Shown here: piece by piece, positions 46,701 to 59,185 of the stretch | Layout: every line of letters begins with the position of its first letter | How positions within the stretch are numbered: the stretch's first letter is position 1 | Assembly: GCF_030463535.1 (NCBI RefSeq) | Contig: NC_132878.1 | Coordinates: 34,412,261-34,476,260 of the forward strand | From: Salminus brasiliensis | Lineage: Eukaryota; Chordata; Actinopteri; Characiformes; Bryconidae | DNA length: 64,000 nucleotides | Direction of reading: 5' to 3' | Program-made: the position numbers and the translations under genes | The notes under the pieces: model-generated | What the model saw: the letters and a program-made list of their open reading frames with translations, nothing else | The model's database searches: none | Told to the model about the DNA's origin: nothing

Positions 46701-49700
46701 TGCCTAGGTGCATTACAGAGAATAGAGCTGGCTACTGAGTAGAAGGTAAAGCAGTGAAACCTCCATACTGCTGGTCCGATGATGATGTACTATCAAGAGC
46801 TGATGTTAAACCAAATTTCTGGTGGATTTTTGTCTAGATTTATTTTTTACATTTGTGGCCTGAACTGAAGGCCTAGGTCAGTGGCTGCAGAAAACATGGA
46901 TAGCACAAAATCTCTCAAAAATGAAACCACTACAACATCTAGAATCTCTGCTGTCTGGCTGCAGTATGACGTGTAGATCCCTTATGTTTCAATGGCAGCT
47001 CATTTTTCACCTCCTTCCATCTTCCTCCCCTAAACTGTCTTTCCCTATCCAGTGTCTAATTGCAACAGTAATATTATACCCTAATTCTGCTATTTATTTG
47101 TAGGAAGGCGAGGCTACACTTCATCTGAAGACTTACTGGAACCAGTACACAAACTGGGTATCCAAGAAAACATCTGATTTAATTCTGCGCTGTAAGCTCA
47201 GTAAAGGTGGTCTGAGACATGCTTGATCTTGGAGAAGGCCAAATGGTCTCCCAAATGATTAGATAAGTCTGCCTTCTGGTCTCTGCTATGCAGACTCATC
47301 TAACTGCAGATTTGGAAACACAACGGACAATATCGTCTTCATTTCTATGGAACGGAAAGGAATGGAACCACAGCATCCATGTTTCTACAGTCATTGGCCT
47401 CAGTCTACTATTTAGGGTTCACACCTGCACTGCCAATAGCCTCTTACAGAGACAAGATACACATCATACCCATTTAATTGTAATATTTAAGAAATGAACA
47501 ATAGAAATAATGAATAATGATAAAAATCAGCAAAATTAGGCTAAAATTATTAGAATTAGGCTTTTGACAGCCTTATTAGTCATTGACCTTATTACCCTAA
47601 TGCAACACTGGTTAGCTAGAAGCTAGCTGATTTAATGGCAGTGGTTTAGGAACAATGGTGACAAAACTCAGATTTAGGGGTAGTTACAGCATATGTAGGG
47701 AGATGGTGTGTGTTCACATAGCATGTGGATGGGCCTATAAGTCCTAGGGTGGGGGTGCCTGTGAAGTCACAGTATATCCACTTGTCCTGACACTGCCAGA
47801 AAAAAAACAGGAATGTGGGAATGCTGGTAAACCGAATGGATTTTTTTTGTTTTGGTTACTGAGGCTACGCTCAGGATTAGAGGGTGACATTGCAATGTTT
47901 GACTACTGAAATCCATAATACAGTAGAAAACCTTAGTGCAGCAATAGTAGTGGTGATGGAATAAATGTGCCCATTGATTCTAAGTATGTTGAGACGTGGG
48001 ATAGTCTCTGAGTTCCAGCGCTGAATCACTTACACCACACACACACACACACACACACACACATCCACACAAACAATGGTGAATCATAGTGACACTGCTT
48101 GGCTGTGAAGCTTCAACTGTGGCACACCGCACACAAACAGAGAGTCTCTCTCTCTTTCTCTTTCTTTCTTACTCTCAGTCTCTCTCTCACGCTCTCTCTC
48201 ACTCAAGGCACTTCTCGAGTGTCTGAAATCACACGTCAGCCTCAGTTCTCAAGCTGTACCAAACACAAAGCTTGTGGTGCATGATTTTGAAGGATAGAAA
48301 AATCTCAAGAATGTAAGCCATAATTTCTGGCGATAGTTGTATTTATGCAAAAGACTCAATGAAAATAAAGCATTAATTTAACCAAACCTGAAGAAAATAA
48401 GTCATTATTTGGGTAGCCTAGTTCTGTTACATTGAGCACAACGGTTTATATGAATTCTGAGAGTATGTCCATCAATGTTCTACACAAATACTGTATGTTA
48501 AACAACCCATAGAAAGCCTCCACACTGATAAAAATACTGACAGTGCTATAGCTAATTGTGCTATTTTTAACAGTGCTTGAAGTTTATCAAAAGCTAAAGC
48601 TTATCTCAAGCTACCTTCAAGTTACATTTTCAAAAGGATTTTTCTGGTGTTTAGACGGTAAAATCTCATTCTCAGATTACTGCAGCACAGTTGAGGGAGG
48701 CCAGTGGTCATGTGTACAACACGTAGTGACGGTTTCTAATTTTATTTTTGGCTGTAGTGCCCCCTTAATCCCATACATTCCCAGGATTATAACATGGCAA
48801 TGCTTCCAACTCCGTGACTACACAGAAAACAGTACAAACTGACTGGGCTATTCTGAAAATACAGGAGTGATGAAAGCCTGGACGTGCAGCCGTCTCCCGT
48901 ATGTTTAAGGGGCTAAGGCCGATTAGCCAATAGCTGAAAGTGCTGTAATCCTAATGAATGATCTCTGAAATCCTCATATACAATTCTCACATTATACATA
49001 TTGGTATAGACACAGTATTAAAGACAACAGCAATTTAAGACGAAAGGTCCTTTGCTGACCAGATGAGGAGACAAGCTTGAAGTTATACGAGTGCAGAGCG
49101 CAGCTTAGCACTGATCTGTAGCTTGCAGTGGTTAGGAGGTCTGATTGAGTCGCACACAGAGGCCCAGATTGAATCTCCTGATGGGCTGCTAACACATTGC
49201 CCTTTCACACTCACCTGACACCAATCTGTCATTTCTCTCGCACACGGTGGCTACAATGAGGCGTAAAGCAGCGTTCCTCTTATGATCTAGTTGCACCGTG
49301 TGCCGTGGGGTTACTGACACTGCCATCAGTCTCAGAGAACAGGGCATTCAGAGGTTACAGAGTGCTACGCTGGAAATAATGGCAGAGACTACGCACTGAA
49401 TTGTCTGATGGCGATGTCCGCATTCATCAACACTCCAACCTTTCAGGTGTTTTTAGGCCCAAAAAAGTATCCACACATGCTTTGGTAGTGTGGACAGGAA
49501 CTGCTGGACATTTACAGGCACATCAATGATTCAGAATAAGTCTAGCTAAGCCTGCTGGTGTGTGCTGCTTTTATGTATTGGCACGGAAAACTGCAGACTG
49601 ACAGCACCATGCGTTGCCATGGAGTTCCTGGAATAGCTGTGGTGTGGCTGGCTTTGTGGGGTGACGGTGTCACCCACTATTTTATCTTGACAGTGTTTTA

Positions 49701-50337
49701 AACACACGCTACTGTTTCTAATTGGGAGGTTTTGTTTAAGTGTGGGTTTGGTTGTATATAATTGGGCGCGCTTGGACGTCTTCGGGATAAATTCGGCATC
49801 TGGTGCGCTGCCGCCACTGCGGTGTCAGCACATCCCGTTGCGGTTCCATTGAATAACATGGAACATCCCGTTGTTTGCCACTGTCTGGCTATTGTCATAA
49901 TGTAAACACAGCACTGGACATGGTCAATTAAACAACACAGTTTGAATGGCATGCTCTGGATTAGATGGGAGTTGATCTAAACCCAAACTAAGCTTAACCT
50001 TGTGTCCCAGGCTGATATTAAATATTCAACATGGATTTGGACGTGTAAGAGCTTTGCCCACTCAGTTGACATTTTGCTGCTTTTTCTGCAGTACACCATG
50101 TGCAAAGAAGTGGGCTCATGCTGACGTGTCATAAACGGACTGCTCCCTTAAGCTCCCGTTAGGCATGCACGGTACCCCCCGACATTACCTGGTGGAGCTG
50201 TTTGTGTGAATGCAAATGTCCGGGTCATTCATATCAGGACACTGATAGTGAAGCTGTAACACCTAGATCATAATCTTAACTGTGTGAGAGTTCGGATTAA
50301 GGAGGCCTGCTGTTTGAACGACACTCAGTGAGGAATC

Positions 50338-50352
50338 AGCGCCCCCTGCTAG
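50338..50352 (-). promoter_or_regulatory. CTCF-like core motif
   Basis: On the minus strand CTAGCAGGGGGCGCT matches the CTCF core with one mismatch (CTA for CCA). Confidence 0.35.
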
Positions 50353-50472
50353 GCTGGCATGATCAGTCGAGTGTTTTGCGGACGTTTGTCCGTTCTCATG
50401 TGGACTGAGCTGGAGACTGACAGGAAAACCTTTGTTTGGAAAAAATATCCAGATATAAGGGGACAGGGTATA

Positions 50473-50939
50473 AGAGCCTGTTTACACCTTCGGATTTGTT
50501 CGGATTTCACTTGTCCGCACGAAAAGCCAGGTGTAAACACCCTCAGGAAGCATTGTGATCGGATTACGATCGTATCACTCAAAGCACCTTTGGAGGTGGT
50601 TGGAGACTGATGAATGAGCTGAGTTCGTTCCCTTGTTTAAATAGTTGCATTTTCTGATACAGCCACATCTAAAAATGTGAATAACCTCTATTGTTCCTCT
50701 AAAGTGTCCACATTCTCCCGTAGCAGGACAATTCTGATGAGAACCCAGAAGTAAAAGGCAGTACTACAGAAATGATGCACGGGGTGGTGTGCTGTCTTTC
50801 TCACAAAGTAAAATGGGATCTCATCTGGTCACACTGGGGACGCATTTTTAAGGCAAGTGTAAACAGAATCCACTCAAAGTAGATCCAGATACTATACGGA
50901 TACAAAAACACAAGTTAATGCCTAGTGTAAACAGGCCCT
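50473..50939. mobile_element. MITE with AGGGCCTGTTTACAC ends
   Basis: Left end AGAGCCTGTTTACAC, right end GTGTAAACAGGCCCT (14 of 15 inverted). Several internal AGTGTAAAC and CAGGTGTAAACACC motifs. Non-coding; possibly related to the remnant at 1.6-2.0 kb. Confidence 0.65.
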
Positions 50940-51957
50940 AAATGTACATGGGGTTGTGGGGTCATTTCCTGCTTTACAGAAGAGACTCTGTTCTGTCTTG
51001 AAGGGTCACGTCAGATCCTCTAACCATTTCAGTCCCATCGTAGAACTTGGTCTCCATCCTCGCCACATTAGATGAGAATCAGCAGGAGGAGAAAGACAAT
51101 AAAGTCAGTCAGCAAAGACAGACCCCACAGGCTGATTAACGGACCGTTGCTAGCGTCAGCTAAAGCATCATTTTCTTTTGAGCTCTGCTCTGCATCTCAG
51201 TAACTTTTTGTTTTCTAGAACTAATAATCATATGATCATGTGACCACATGCGAAGCAACCATCCAGGTTCATAGAAAATACAACTTACTAGAAACTGGCT
51301 CATCCTCGTTGCCATCTTGATGCGAGGATTTTAACACGGGAAATTTGTCCCGTAAAATTACAATTTCACTGTCATTTTTGTTGATTATCATTATTATTTT
51401 TAATGAATTATTTATTTGTTTTTTACTGATGTCTAACCCAGTCCGAATAGGGTTTTAGATGTGCTTAAGTCGTATTCAGCTTATTGTGTGCATAGATATG
51501 CGTATATAGATTGATAATGTGTACATAGATATTGCATAGATACACCGCAGATACAAATGGCTGTGCAGAGATGTTTTTCAGACACTGAGTAGGTGAGCAG
51601 AATAGGACGAAGCTTGGGCATTCACAATTCACAAACTCAACTTGAAGGCAGAATGAAATCCAGCAAAAACATCAAGTTGATCTCATTCCAGTACAGTCTA
51701 TCCAGGCTGCAGGCATGATGGAGAATTCCAGCTCCTCTAAAGCACTAATTCCAGGCTTTCCTTTCTCTTTGTTGAGGAGGAGAGCGACTGTTTTTCAGCT
51801 TCTGTTCAGAATCACACTCCTAACAAAGAGCCGATTAACAGCCTCTCTCTCTCCCTGTTTCTCTCACTCGGTGCTAAATACACGCCGGCTGACACAGATG
51901 ATGTCACTAACCCAATGCGGCCCCTTCCGTTCAACAACAAACAAGGTCATCGCGAGT

Positions 51958-51980
51958 GGGGGGGGGGGGGGGGGGGGGGG
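51958..51980. repeat. Poly-G run of 23
   Basis: Twenty-three consecutive G followed by GGAGGAGGAG and an A/G-rich tract with a GA run near 52037-52075. Long G runs are prone to assembly and replication error. Confidence 0.9.
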
Positions 51981-52037
51981 TGGAGGAGGAGAGAGAGCAA
52001 GAGAGAGAGTGGGGGGTTGTGAGAAGACAGAGAAGAC

Positions 52038-52074
<37 letters not shown>

Positions 52075-52635
52075 AAGGGGGGATGAAGAGAGGGAGGGGA
52101 GGGTGGTCTTTGTTTCACATTTCATCTGCAATGTGTTTTCCTTTTTTTTTTCCAACCCCACCACCCCCCATCCCCCCTATCCCTTTGGCTGGTAAGACCC
52201 CCTTCCCCATCCCCATCCCCTCGCTCCTTCACTTGCCCTTTCTAACACGTAGGTGGCAGTCTTCTGCAAGCATGAGTGCGGCACATCTTCGGGCGTGGGT
52301 GTAGGAGTGTGTTAGAGAGCCGTCTCCTCATTGCTTTCCCCACTGACAGCAGAGGGACAAAGAGCAGCCTGAAGCCCATCTTTAAAAAGTGGAAGGCGTT
52401 AAAAGAATGTGAATGAATTGACATGCAATTTGTTACACACACATCTGTGTACACAAATGTAGGCAAATCCACACTCAAACTCTAGATTTCTAAGCTTGGA
52501 AAGGAAATTCCAGCATGTTTTCAAATGTTTAACAGAAAGGGTAAATATATAATTCAGAGTGGTTTGGGGTGAAATTGTTCATTGTAGACCTAAGATTACG
52601 TGACATTTGGCAGTGAATGCAACCAGGGGTCGCAA

Positions 52636-53430
52636 TGCATTTATATTTACATTGAAGGCATTTAGCAGACGCTCTTCTCCAGAGCGACTTACAAAAGTGC
52701 TTCACTGGTTACTGGAAAATATCCTTAGCTAGTTTGTATAGACTAGGATCCAGAAGATACCTCTAAGCTTAGATATTACTAAACACATGAGTCAGTATGA
52801 AGACCACAATACTCTACTCTACACTTCGTCTCTCGAAAGAGAGGAGAGTCTTCCCTCTGCGTTTGAAGACAGTGAGCGACTCTGCTGTTTAGACACCCAG
52901 GGGAAGTTCGTTCCACCACTTCGGTGTCAGACCAGAAACAAGCCTGGACGCTTTTCTTCCCTTGGATTTTAAGGGATGGCGGGTCGAGAAGAGCCATACT
53001 TGAAGCTCGAAGGGCTCTTGGTGCGGGTCAGCTTTTGACCATTGCCATCAAGTACGGAGGACCAGATCCAGTCTTGGCTTTGTAGGCCAGTGTCAAGGTT
53101 TTAACTCTGATGCGGGCAGCAGCTACAGGAAGCCAGTGAAGTGAACGCAGCAGAGGAGTTAAATGGCTGAATTTAGGTACATTGAAGACGACCCGTGCCG
53201 CTGCATTCTGGATAAGTTTCAGGAGCCTGATGGTGCGCTGAGGGAGATCAGCCAGAAGAGAGTTGCAGTAGTCAAGCCTTAAAGTGACGAGAGACTGGGT
53301 GGCCTCTCTAGAGAGGAAGGGTCAAATTCTCTGGATGTTTAAAAGGAGAAATCTGCATGACCGAGTCAGATTTGCAGGCTTCTCAAATGTGATATCAAGC
53401 TCATTGTGAAGTCCAGCAGTTCCTGGGATG
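52636..53430 (-). mobile_element. 3' fragment of an L2-type LINE (reverse transcriptase end)
   Basis: Minus-strand translation gives, in one broken frame, LTRSCRFLLLNIQRI, SLVTLRLDYCNSLLADLP, LIQNAAARVVF and LTPLLRSLHWLPV, the conserved end of the reverse transcriptase ORF of L2/CR1-type non-LTR elements, interrupted by stops. The 3' end (left side here) is the tail GTCGCTCTGGAG...CGTCTGCTAAATGCC. The 5' part is missing, as is usual for LINE copies. Confidence 0.75.
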
Positions 53431-55185
53431 TACAACACACTACTAACACTACTACAACACAAATACAGTCATTTTACTAACTGTTCAGAGCCACCGGTGA
53501 ACCTACTAGTGTCTTTAGAGTTTTATACGTGATATTGATGATGCTAAAATATCCACGTTTCTCTCTCACAACTATTGTAAAATGATGTCTCAGATATCAG
53601 ACAATTTCATACAATAGCTTTCTGTGACACAGCTTTTTGAAGGCATTGCTCTCTTCGGATGTGACTCTCAATGAGTTTACATTCTAGACATTTATTGTTC
53701 AGGTAATTTTGGAATCAATCTTTTTGGAAACACACAAATCTCTCATTTGACCCAATCAGCCGTGCTCTCTCTGGGTGTGCCAATAGTATTTGTTATGTAC
53801 ATGGCCATACCAGAAGTTTGAACTCAGTGCTTTAATGTGTGAAGATCAGTGCTTTACTGCTCTATATATGAGGCTTTTATTCTTGTTGGATGTGCTGTGT
53901 TTTCCCTGAGTGGGCACTCAAGCTTCACTTTGAGTGCAGTTTGCATTGGTCAGCACTTTTGTGACCTATTTTTTATTATTAATGAGAGTTTTTGATGATA
54001 ATAAAATTTAAAATCAAAGTATTTGGGCTGCGTTAGATCATATTTATTACAAGTCAAAGCAGCAATATCAGTGAGGCATCACTTTTCCTTTTTTCATAAA
54101 GGCAAGTAGCCTGTGGAAAGGTGTTAAATCTGTCAATGTGTGTGGCACATTCCCCAAAAGATCTAGAGACACTGGAAGGAAAGTAAGTTTAACTTTCTGC
54201 ATCAATAATTTAAGATGTACTCAAACAAAGCAATTCTGACTGGGTTTGGTGCGAAATGCTCCATTTTAGAGTTCAATATCTCTAAAAGATACATCACAGA
54301 AAGGTACTACATGAAATGGTTATCTGAGGCACGGTCTAAAACACTGCCTTACCATAGTTTTGAAAAGTCCACATTTTTTAATGGGATTCTTGGTTCAGAG
54401 CATACAGAAAATAGCTGGTTAGCAGAAACCACATTTTCTCTCAACAAAATGACACGTTCTCGCCCGCACCAGAGGTGAGGATGAGCACTCGAAGATCTTA
54501 TCTCCTTCACCACCCTCCGAACCTCCGCTTATGAATGATGTCATTTTCTCCCGTCGTTCTCATTCACACCTGAGTGTGGGAGCGCGAGATGAATAATTAA
54601 TGCAGGATGAAAAGGGAGAGGTGGACGGGCAGTGCACTCTTTTATTTCACAGGCTTCCTCTTCCCTGGGGCTGCTTCTGCGAGCTGACAAACATTGTGAC
54701 AAAGGAATGTGCTGAAACCTGATGGATCTTATCCAACCGCCATGCACAGCTTTCCCTGTTAACCTTAGATGTCTAGAGTTACTATCAGTGTGCGAAAGGG
54801 ACTATTTAAATAGAATTCCATATTTATATATGTACACATTACATATTTATAATTCATAATGAAGACATCACAAGGGTGAGTACAAGGCCAGTGGAAGTAT
54901 GTCTAGTTCTGTGCTGTTTATGTTATGAGTTTAGTAGGTTTTGCTTTACATGCAATTTGCATTACATACTTGAAAATGAAATTACATAACTGTATAATTA
55001 ATCACGTAGTAATTTGACCAATTATATTCCAATTTCATTTTCCTGTTTCTTTGAGCACTGAACTCTTTTTCCTGCGTCCGCTGTGCTGACTTAAAAAAAA
55101 CCCCAGACCTTGACATGCGCCACTGTTATTAACAGAATGTGTTAATGTGTTAATGGTTTGGCTTATCAATATATACTTTATATAG

Positions 55186-55589
55186 GTATATGGGGAAAAA
55201 AGTATTGGGACACCTGCTCATTCATTGTTACTACTGAAATCAATGGTGTTAAAAAGAGTTTATTCTGCTTTTGTCTGAGTAACTGTCCAGGGAAAGGTTT
55301 CTACTAGATTTTGGAGCATTGCTGTGGGTATTTGATTGCATTCAGTGTCAAGAGCATTAGTGAGCATCAGCATGTTGGGTGATCACCACTCAACCTCATT
55401 CCCCAACTCCCTAACTCATCTCAAGTCTTGGACGGACCACCAGCCATCATTCCAGAGAACGCAGTTCTCTCTGCACCACAGCTCAATGCTAGGGGGCTCA
55501 CCATGACTGCACTCGGCATCAGGCATGGTCCAACAGGCTTGTGTTTATCCGCTCCAGAGAGTACTATTCTTCGGCAGGGACTCAACAAG

Positions 55590-55592
<3 letters not shown>
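55186..55592 (+). mobile_element. 'AAAAGTATTGGGACACCTGC' MITE, copy 2
   Basis: Starts TATGGGGAAAAAAGTATTGG and follows the family through GATTGCATTCAG, CACCACTC and CATTCCAGAGAAC. It breaks off into a (TA)n run where the family has a TG-rich segment. Right end not present. Confidence 0.7.
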
Positions 55593-55630
<38 letters not shown>

Positions 55631-55635
55631 TATAT
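55593..55635. repeat. (TA)n microsatellite
   Basis: About 20 TA units with one interruption, replacing the right part of the MITE. Confidence 0.9.
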
Positions 55636-56369
55636 CACACTATGTGTGACAGTGACACTTCAACAGAAAAGTAGAATCGCTTCATTCGTACCTGTGTTTA
55701 CAGGTGTTAGGTCATGCATATGCATGCACGTATGTGGTGTGTGTGACAGTCAGGTGATAATTGATGATAGTCGTAAGTGATAAGTAATGATTCTGATCTT
55801 GCACTATTTGCAGTGAGAACTGACTGAGCCACATATATAACAAAAAGACAAATGACAGCAAAAAGGGTCTTTTTTTGTATAATATTGGGCACATACACAC
55901 ACACCAACACATTTATCAACCTACCAAAGGTCACTTGACAGATTGGCTATTCAAGCATCGGCCACCATTCTTTACATTCTTGATGCATAATGTGCACTGA
56001 GGACCTGTTTTGTCACCTGCACGAAAAATGGTGCTATTGTACTTTTCTCGTATAAAATGTGCTTCATACCATCTAACTCTCACACAAAATACCCCACCTG
56101 AATGATTCTGAGGGTATATACTGTATATAAAAAGCCAGTGTGGATTTAAATCATTTTTTAAAATCTTTAAACAAGTTTGGTCGCACAGGCAAGCGTTGAT
56201 GCGTGTACATACACATGGTTGATAAACTCTTTTTATTTTAACTCTCTATATTTCATATGCTAATTTTTTTTAGATTGTTGCAATTGAGCATCCCAATGAG
56301 AAACAGTGTCATTTCCAAAATAAATATGATAATATTTATAATAAATGTTCAAAATAAAAAAAAATCTGA

Positions 56370-56620
56370 GTTGAATCACATTCAACTCTGGAATAATTCA
56401 AAAGTTTGGAACCATCATTCAATGGAAGTTCTGGGAAAACTGTTTAAAACTCTGGACCCATCAACCAAAATTATGGAATAGTTCAGAAAATATAAACATT
56501 CTAAAATCACAACACAAACCTGTGGAATACCATCAACACTCAGTACCCAAACATATGGAATTATGATTAAGAATTTTGACATAATCTATTTAAAAGTCTG
56601 GAATCAGTTTTAAATCATAT
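56370..56620. repeat. Diverged relative of the 58.8-kb minisatellite
   Basis: Irregular repeats of CTGGAATAATTC, TTTGGAACCATCATTCAA, TTATGGAATAGTTCA and GTCTGGAATCAGTTTTAAA, similar in wording to the array upstream of the first coding exon. Confidence 0.45.
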
Positions 56621-56639
56621 ATTTAGCTTATGGTGTTTA

Positions 56640-56720
56640 CTGGACTGGCCTCTCGTTCCGGGTGGTATTCCTGCTTATGATTCCGGGCAGAAAATGGATG
56701 GGTGGATGGATGCACAGTAT
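56640..56720. repeat. Retroelement 3'-end remnant with GGATG tail
   Basis: ACTGGACTGGCCTCTCG...GGCAGAAAATGGATGGGTGG ends in GGATGGATG units, a familiar tail form of fish retroposons. Confidence 0.35.
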
Positions 56721-56935
56721 TTATGGCTTGGAAAGTAATTATTGTTACATGCATACTTGCAGTATCTCTAGTATTTCATACAGCAATATCAAATTTCTCT
56801 AGCAAATGTGTGTGTGGTGGTCATTTCACTGTTGCATGAAACATTATATATTTCTTTTTTATATATACACCTGAGCATTACAGACATATGTGTTGTTAAT
56901 GTATATATTTATTAGTCATTTATAATTAGTTCTGA

Positions 56936-57100
56936 CCAGAGGGGGATGGCTCCCCCTTGTGAGTCTTGGTTTCTCCCAAGGTTTCTTCTTTCAGCTCTGA
57001 GGAAGTGTTCTTGCTCTATTGTCTTATTATTGGATTTCTGTAAAGCTGTTTGGCGACGGCAAAAGTTGTAAAAAGCGACAAATAAATTAGATTTTATATG
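56936..57100 (+). repeat. Retroelement 3'-end-like interspersed repeat
   Basis: GACCAGAGGGGGATGGCTCC, TCTTGGTTTCTCCCAAGG, GTAAAGCTGTTTGGCGACG and GTAAAAAGCGACAAATAAATTAG follow the order of a very common fish repeat whose end provides an AATAAA. Confidence 0.5.
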
Positions 57101-58174
57101 GTCAGTGGTTGAGCAGCTTATTTAAAGCTTTTTTTTTTTGCTCCGAGTGAAATCCACACTGTAACAGTGTGCTTTAAGCTGTTCCCTGAAAAGCATGTAA
57201 GGGGTAGAAAGAACAGCCCATCTAGAGAGTAAAACCAGCACATTCATGCAATCTTTTTACATTTCTAGATTAGTGCTGTTTAGATTAACGGTGCCGGAAC
57301 TCTGTTGTCAAATCTTGTTGTGTTTGAGGCTGTAATGTGAAACACACCTCATTACAGCAAAGATTAGATTCATGTTTTTCCCCATTTTCCAGCTTCCAAA
57401 TGCAGTAGAGCTTTTTTTAGAGTTTTAGTACTGTACCCACGGTGTGCTAATAACTGCTGCAATAATAAAAACATCACAATAATGATATGTCTAATCTAAT
57501 GGGGAATTAAATGAATATAGCACTTTTCTCAAACTAAAGAACCACAAACACACACACAGTTCCCTTGCAGACAGAGGGAAAAATTCTCCAGGGCGTGGTA
57601 GAAACTTCATCACTTAGCCATCCAAGTGGGAGAAGGTCTTTCTCACCATGAGAAGCCCCTGGGCTGCAATGCAGAGTCACTCAGCGGCAGGCCCGGAGAC
57701 CCTTAGGGTTGCGACATTCTGTTTTACCAGACACATTAAAAACTGACAAGCCAATTACAAAACAGCTCATAATCATGTGATTAATGGATAAAAATGACTG
57801 CTGTGTTTGTTTTTGAGCCGGAGGAAGTTTTACAGTGCTATACTATATATACACATACTAGTGCTGGTTCAATGCTCATTTTTTATAATGTCATTAATAC
57901 ATTTTTTGTACTTTGACCCTTCAAAGCATCCGTCGTAGTGCAGGCTGAAACCTAGCTGCTTGCACGCTGTATGGTGCTATGAGAGAATCCATAACTGCAG
58001 CCCCTCATTTCTTTAAAATGACTTTCAGTGCACCTTCAGCAGACTACTCTGAACAGCGCTTGTATGGATGAAGCAATCAGCTACTGTGAACTAACAAAGG
58101 CAACAGTAACATGGTACTCCAGTGTAACATGAATCCACATGCATGTATGTGTGTGTGTGTGCTTTGTCCTGTAC

Positions 58175-58429
58175 CTCATCTGGCATGGTGAAGACCAGCT
58201 CCTTGTCTCCGTGAGCTACCAGGCCCTGGAGGAAGTACTCGCTGCAGGCGGCCAAGACGGCCCGGTGGGCACGGAACTCTTTGCCCTCCACCTGCACGGT
58301 AACATCACACAGCAGGCCCTGCTGCCGCTGCTCGTTCAGGCCGAGCAGGATGTTCGTGCAGTGCACCGTCGACTCATACACGTACATCGGGGCTTCAGGC
58401 TGCTCATCCACGGACATACCGCTCTCACC
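58175..58429 (-). CDS. bach2: BACH2 first coding exon: start codon and N-terminal half of BTB
   Basis: Acceptor CTCTCTGCAG ends at 58430. Twelve untranslated nt then precede the ATG at 58417-58415; 81 codons follow. [20 protein letters not shown] is the BACH2 start. The BTB/POZ core reads [30 protein letters not shown] and [11 protein letters not shown], covering the dimer interface and the [14 protein letters not shown] hallmark. It ends FTMPDE, in phase with VTARGF of the next exon. An in-frame upstream ATG exists but lies before the acceptor, so it is not used. The donor GTACAG is weak and is followed ten nt later by (AC)n. Confidence 0.97.
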
Positions 58430-58494
58430 CTGCAGAGAGACGGAGGGAAACATTAGGAAACAGCAGCAACGCAGCTCAAGGGTGATCAAAACTT

Positions 58495-59185
58495 GAAATT
58501 ACTACTTACATTTATGACAAATAACTGTTCAAAATTCTAGAATCACTGTAAAATTTTGGAATCATCAGAATTCATCAGAAGGTCAGGATCCTTTACATGT
58601 CATTTAAATAATCGTTTAAATGTTTAAAATTCTGGAATTATTATCTAAAATTCTGGCATGGCCATTCAAAGTTTGGAATCACATTTACATTTACAATTAC
58701 ATTTTTGATGAATAACAGTAAAATGAAATTTAAATTACTATCCAAAATTGTGGCATCATCAGTCAGGTTTCTGGAATTATCATTCAAAAGAATCAATGTT
58801 TAAAATTTCGGAATTCCTATGAAACATTCTAATACCGGAATTACTGTTTAAAATTCTGGAATTATCATTTAAAATTCTGAAATTACTGTTTAAAATTCTG
58901 GAATTATCATTTAAAATTCTGGAATTACTGTTAAAAATTTCTGGAATTACTGTTAAAAAATTCTGGAATTACTGTTTAAAATTCTGGAATTATCATTTAA
59001 AATTCTGCAATTTATCAATTAATCAAAATTGTGGAAGAAACATTGAAAAGTCTGAAACCACTCTTCAAACTTCAGGAATCCTAAATCACTTCAATCAAAT
59101 CAATTCTGGTATCATGAATCAACATTTTGGAATAACTCTCTGGAATCCAGTCTGGAATCACTGTCAAATATTCTGGATTTCACAT
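58495..59185. repeat. Minisatellite of 21-22-nt units with TTCTGGAA cores
   Basis: The regular core (58835-59012) alternates AATTCTGGAATTACTGTTTA and AATTCTGGAATTATCATTTA, about nine units. Diverged units extend on both sides. Each unit contains the palindrome TTCTGGAA. It ends about 65 nt from the acceptor of the first bach2 coding exon. Confidence 0.8.

Larger units (their letters stand above)
35927..58174 (-). other. bach2: bach2 first coding intron (22.2 kb)
   Basis: No other gene is seen. Recognisable repeats are entered separately. The remainder (about 35.9-36.4, 40.4-41.1, 46.7-48.0, 48.3-50.3, 53.5-55.1, 57.1-58.1 kb) shows no repeat or motif I can name, apart from short CT/TG runs (36481-36501, 36595-36730, 37029-37044, 39036-39061, 39336-39364, 45359-45379, 48036-48062). 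Donor GTACAG followed by (AC)n; acceptor TGTGTGTGCAG. Confidence 0.85.
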
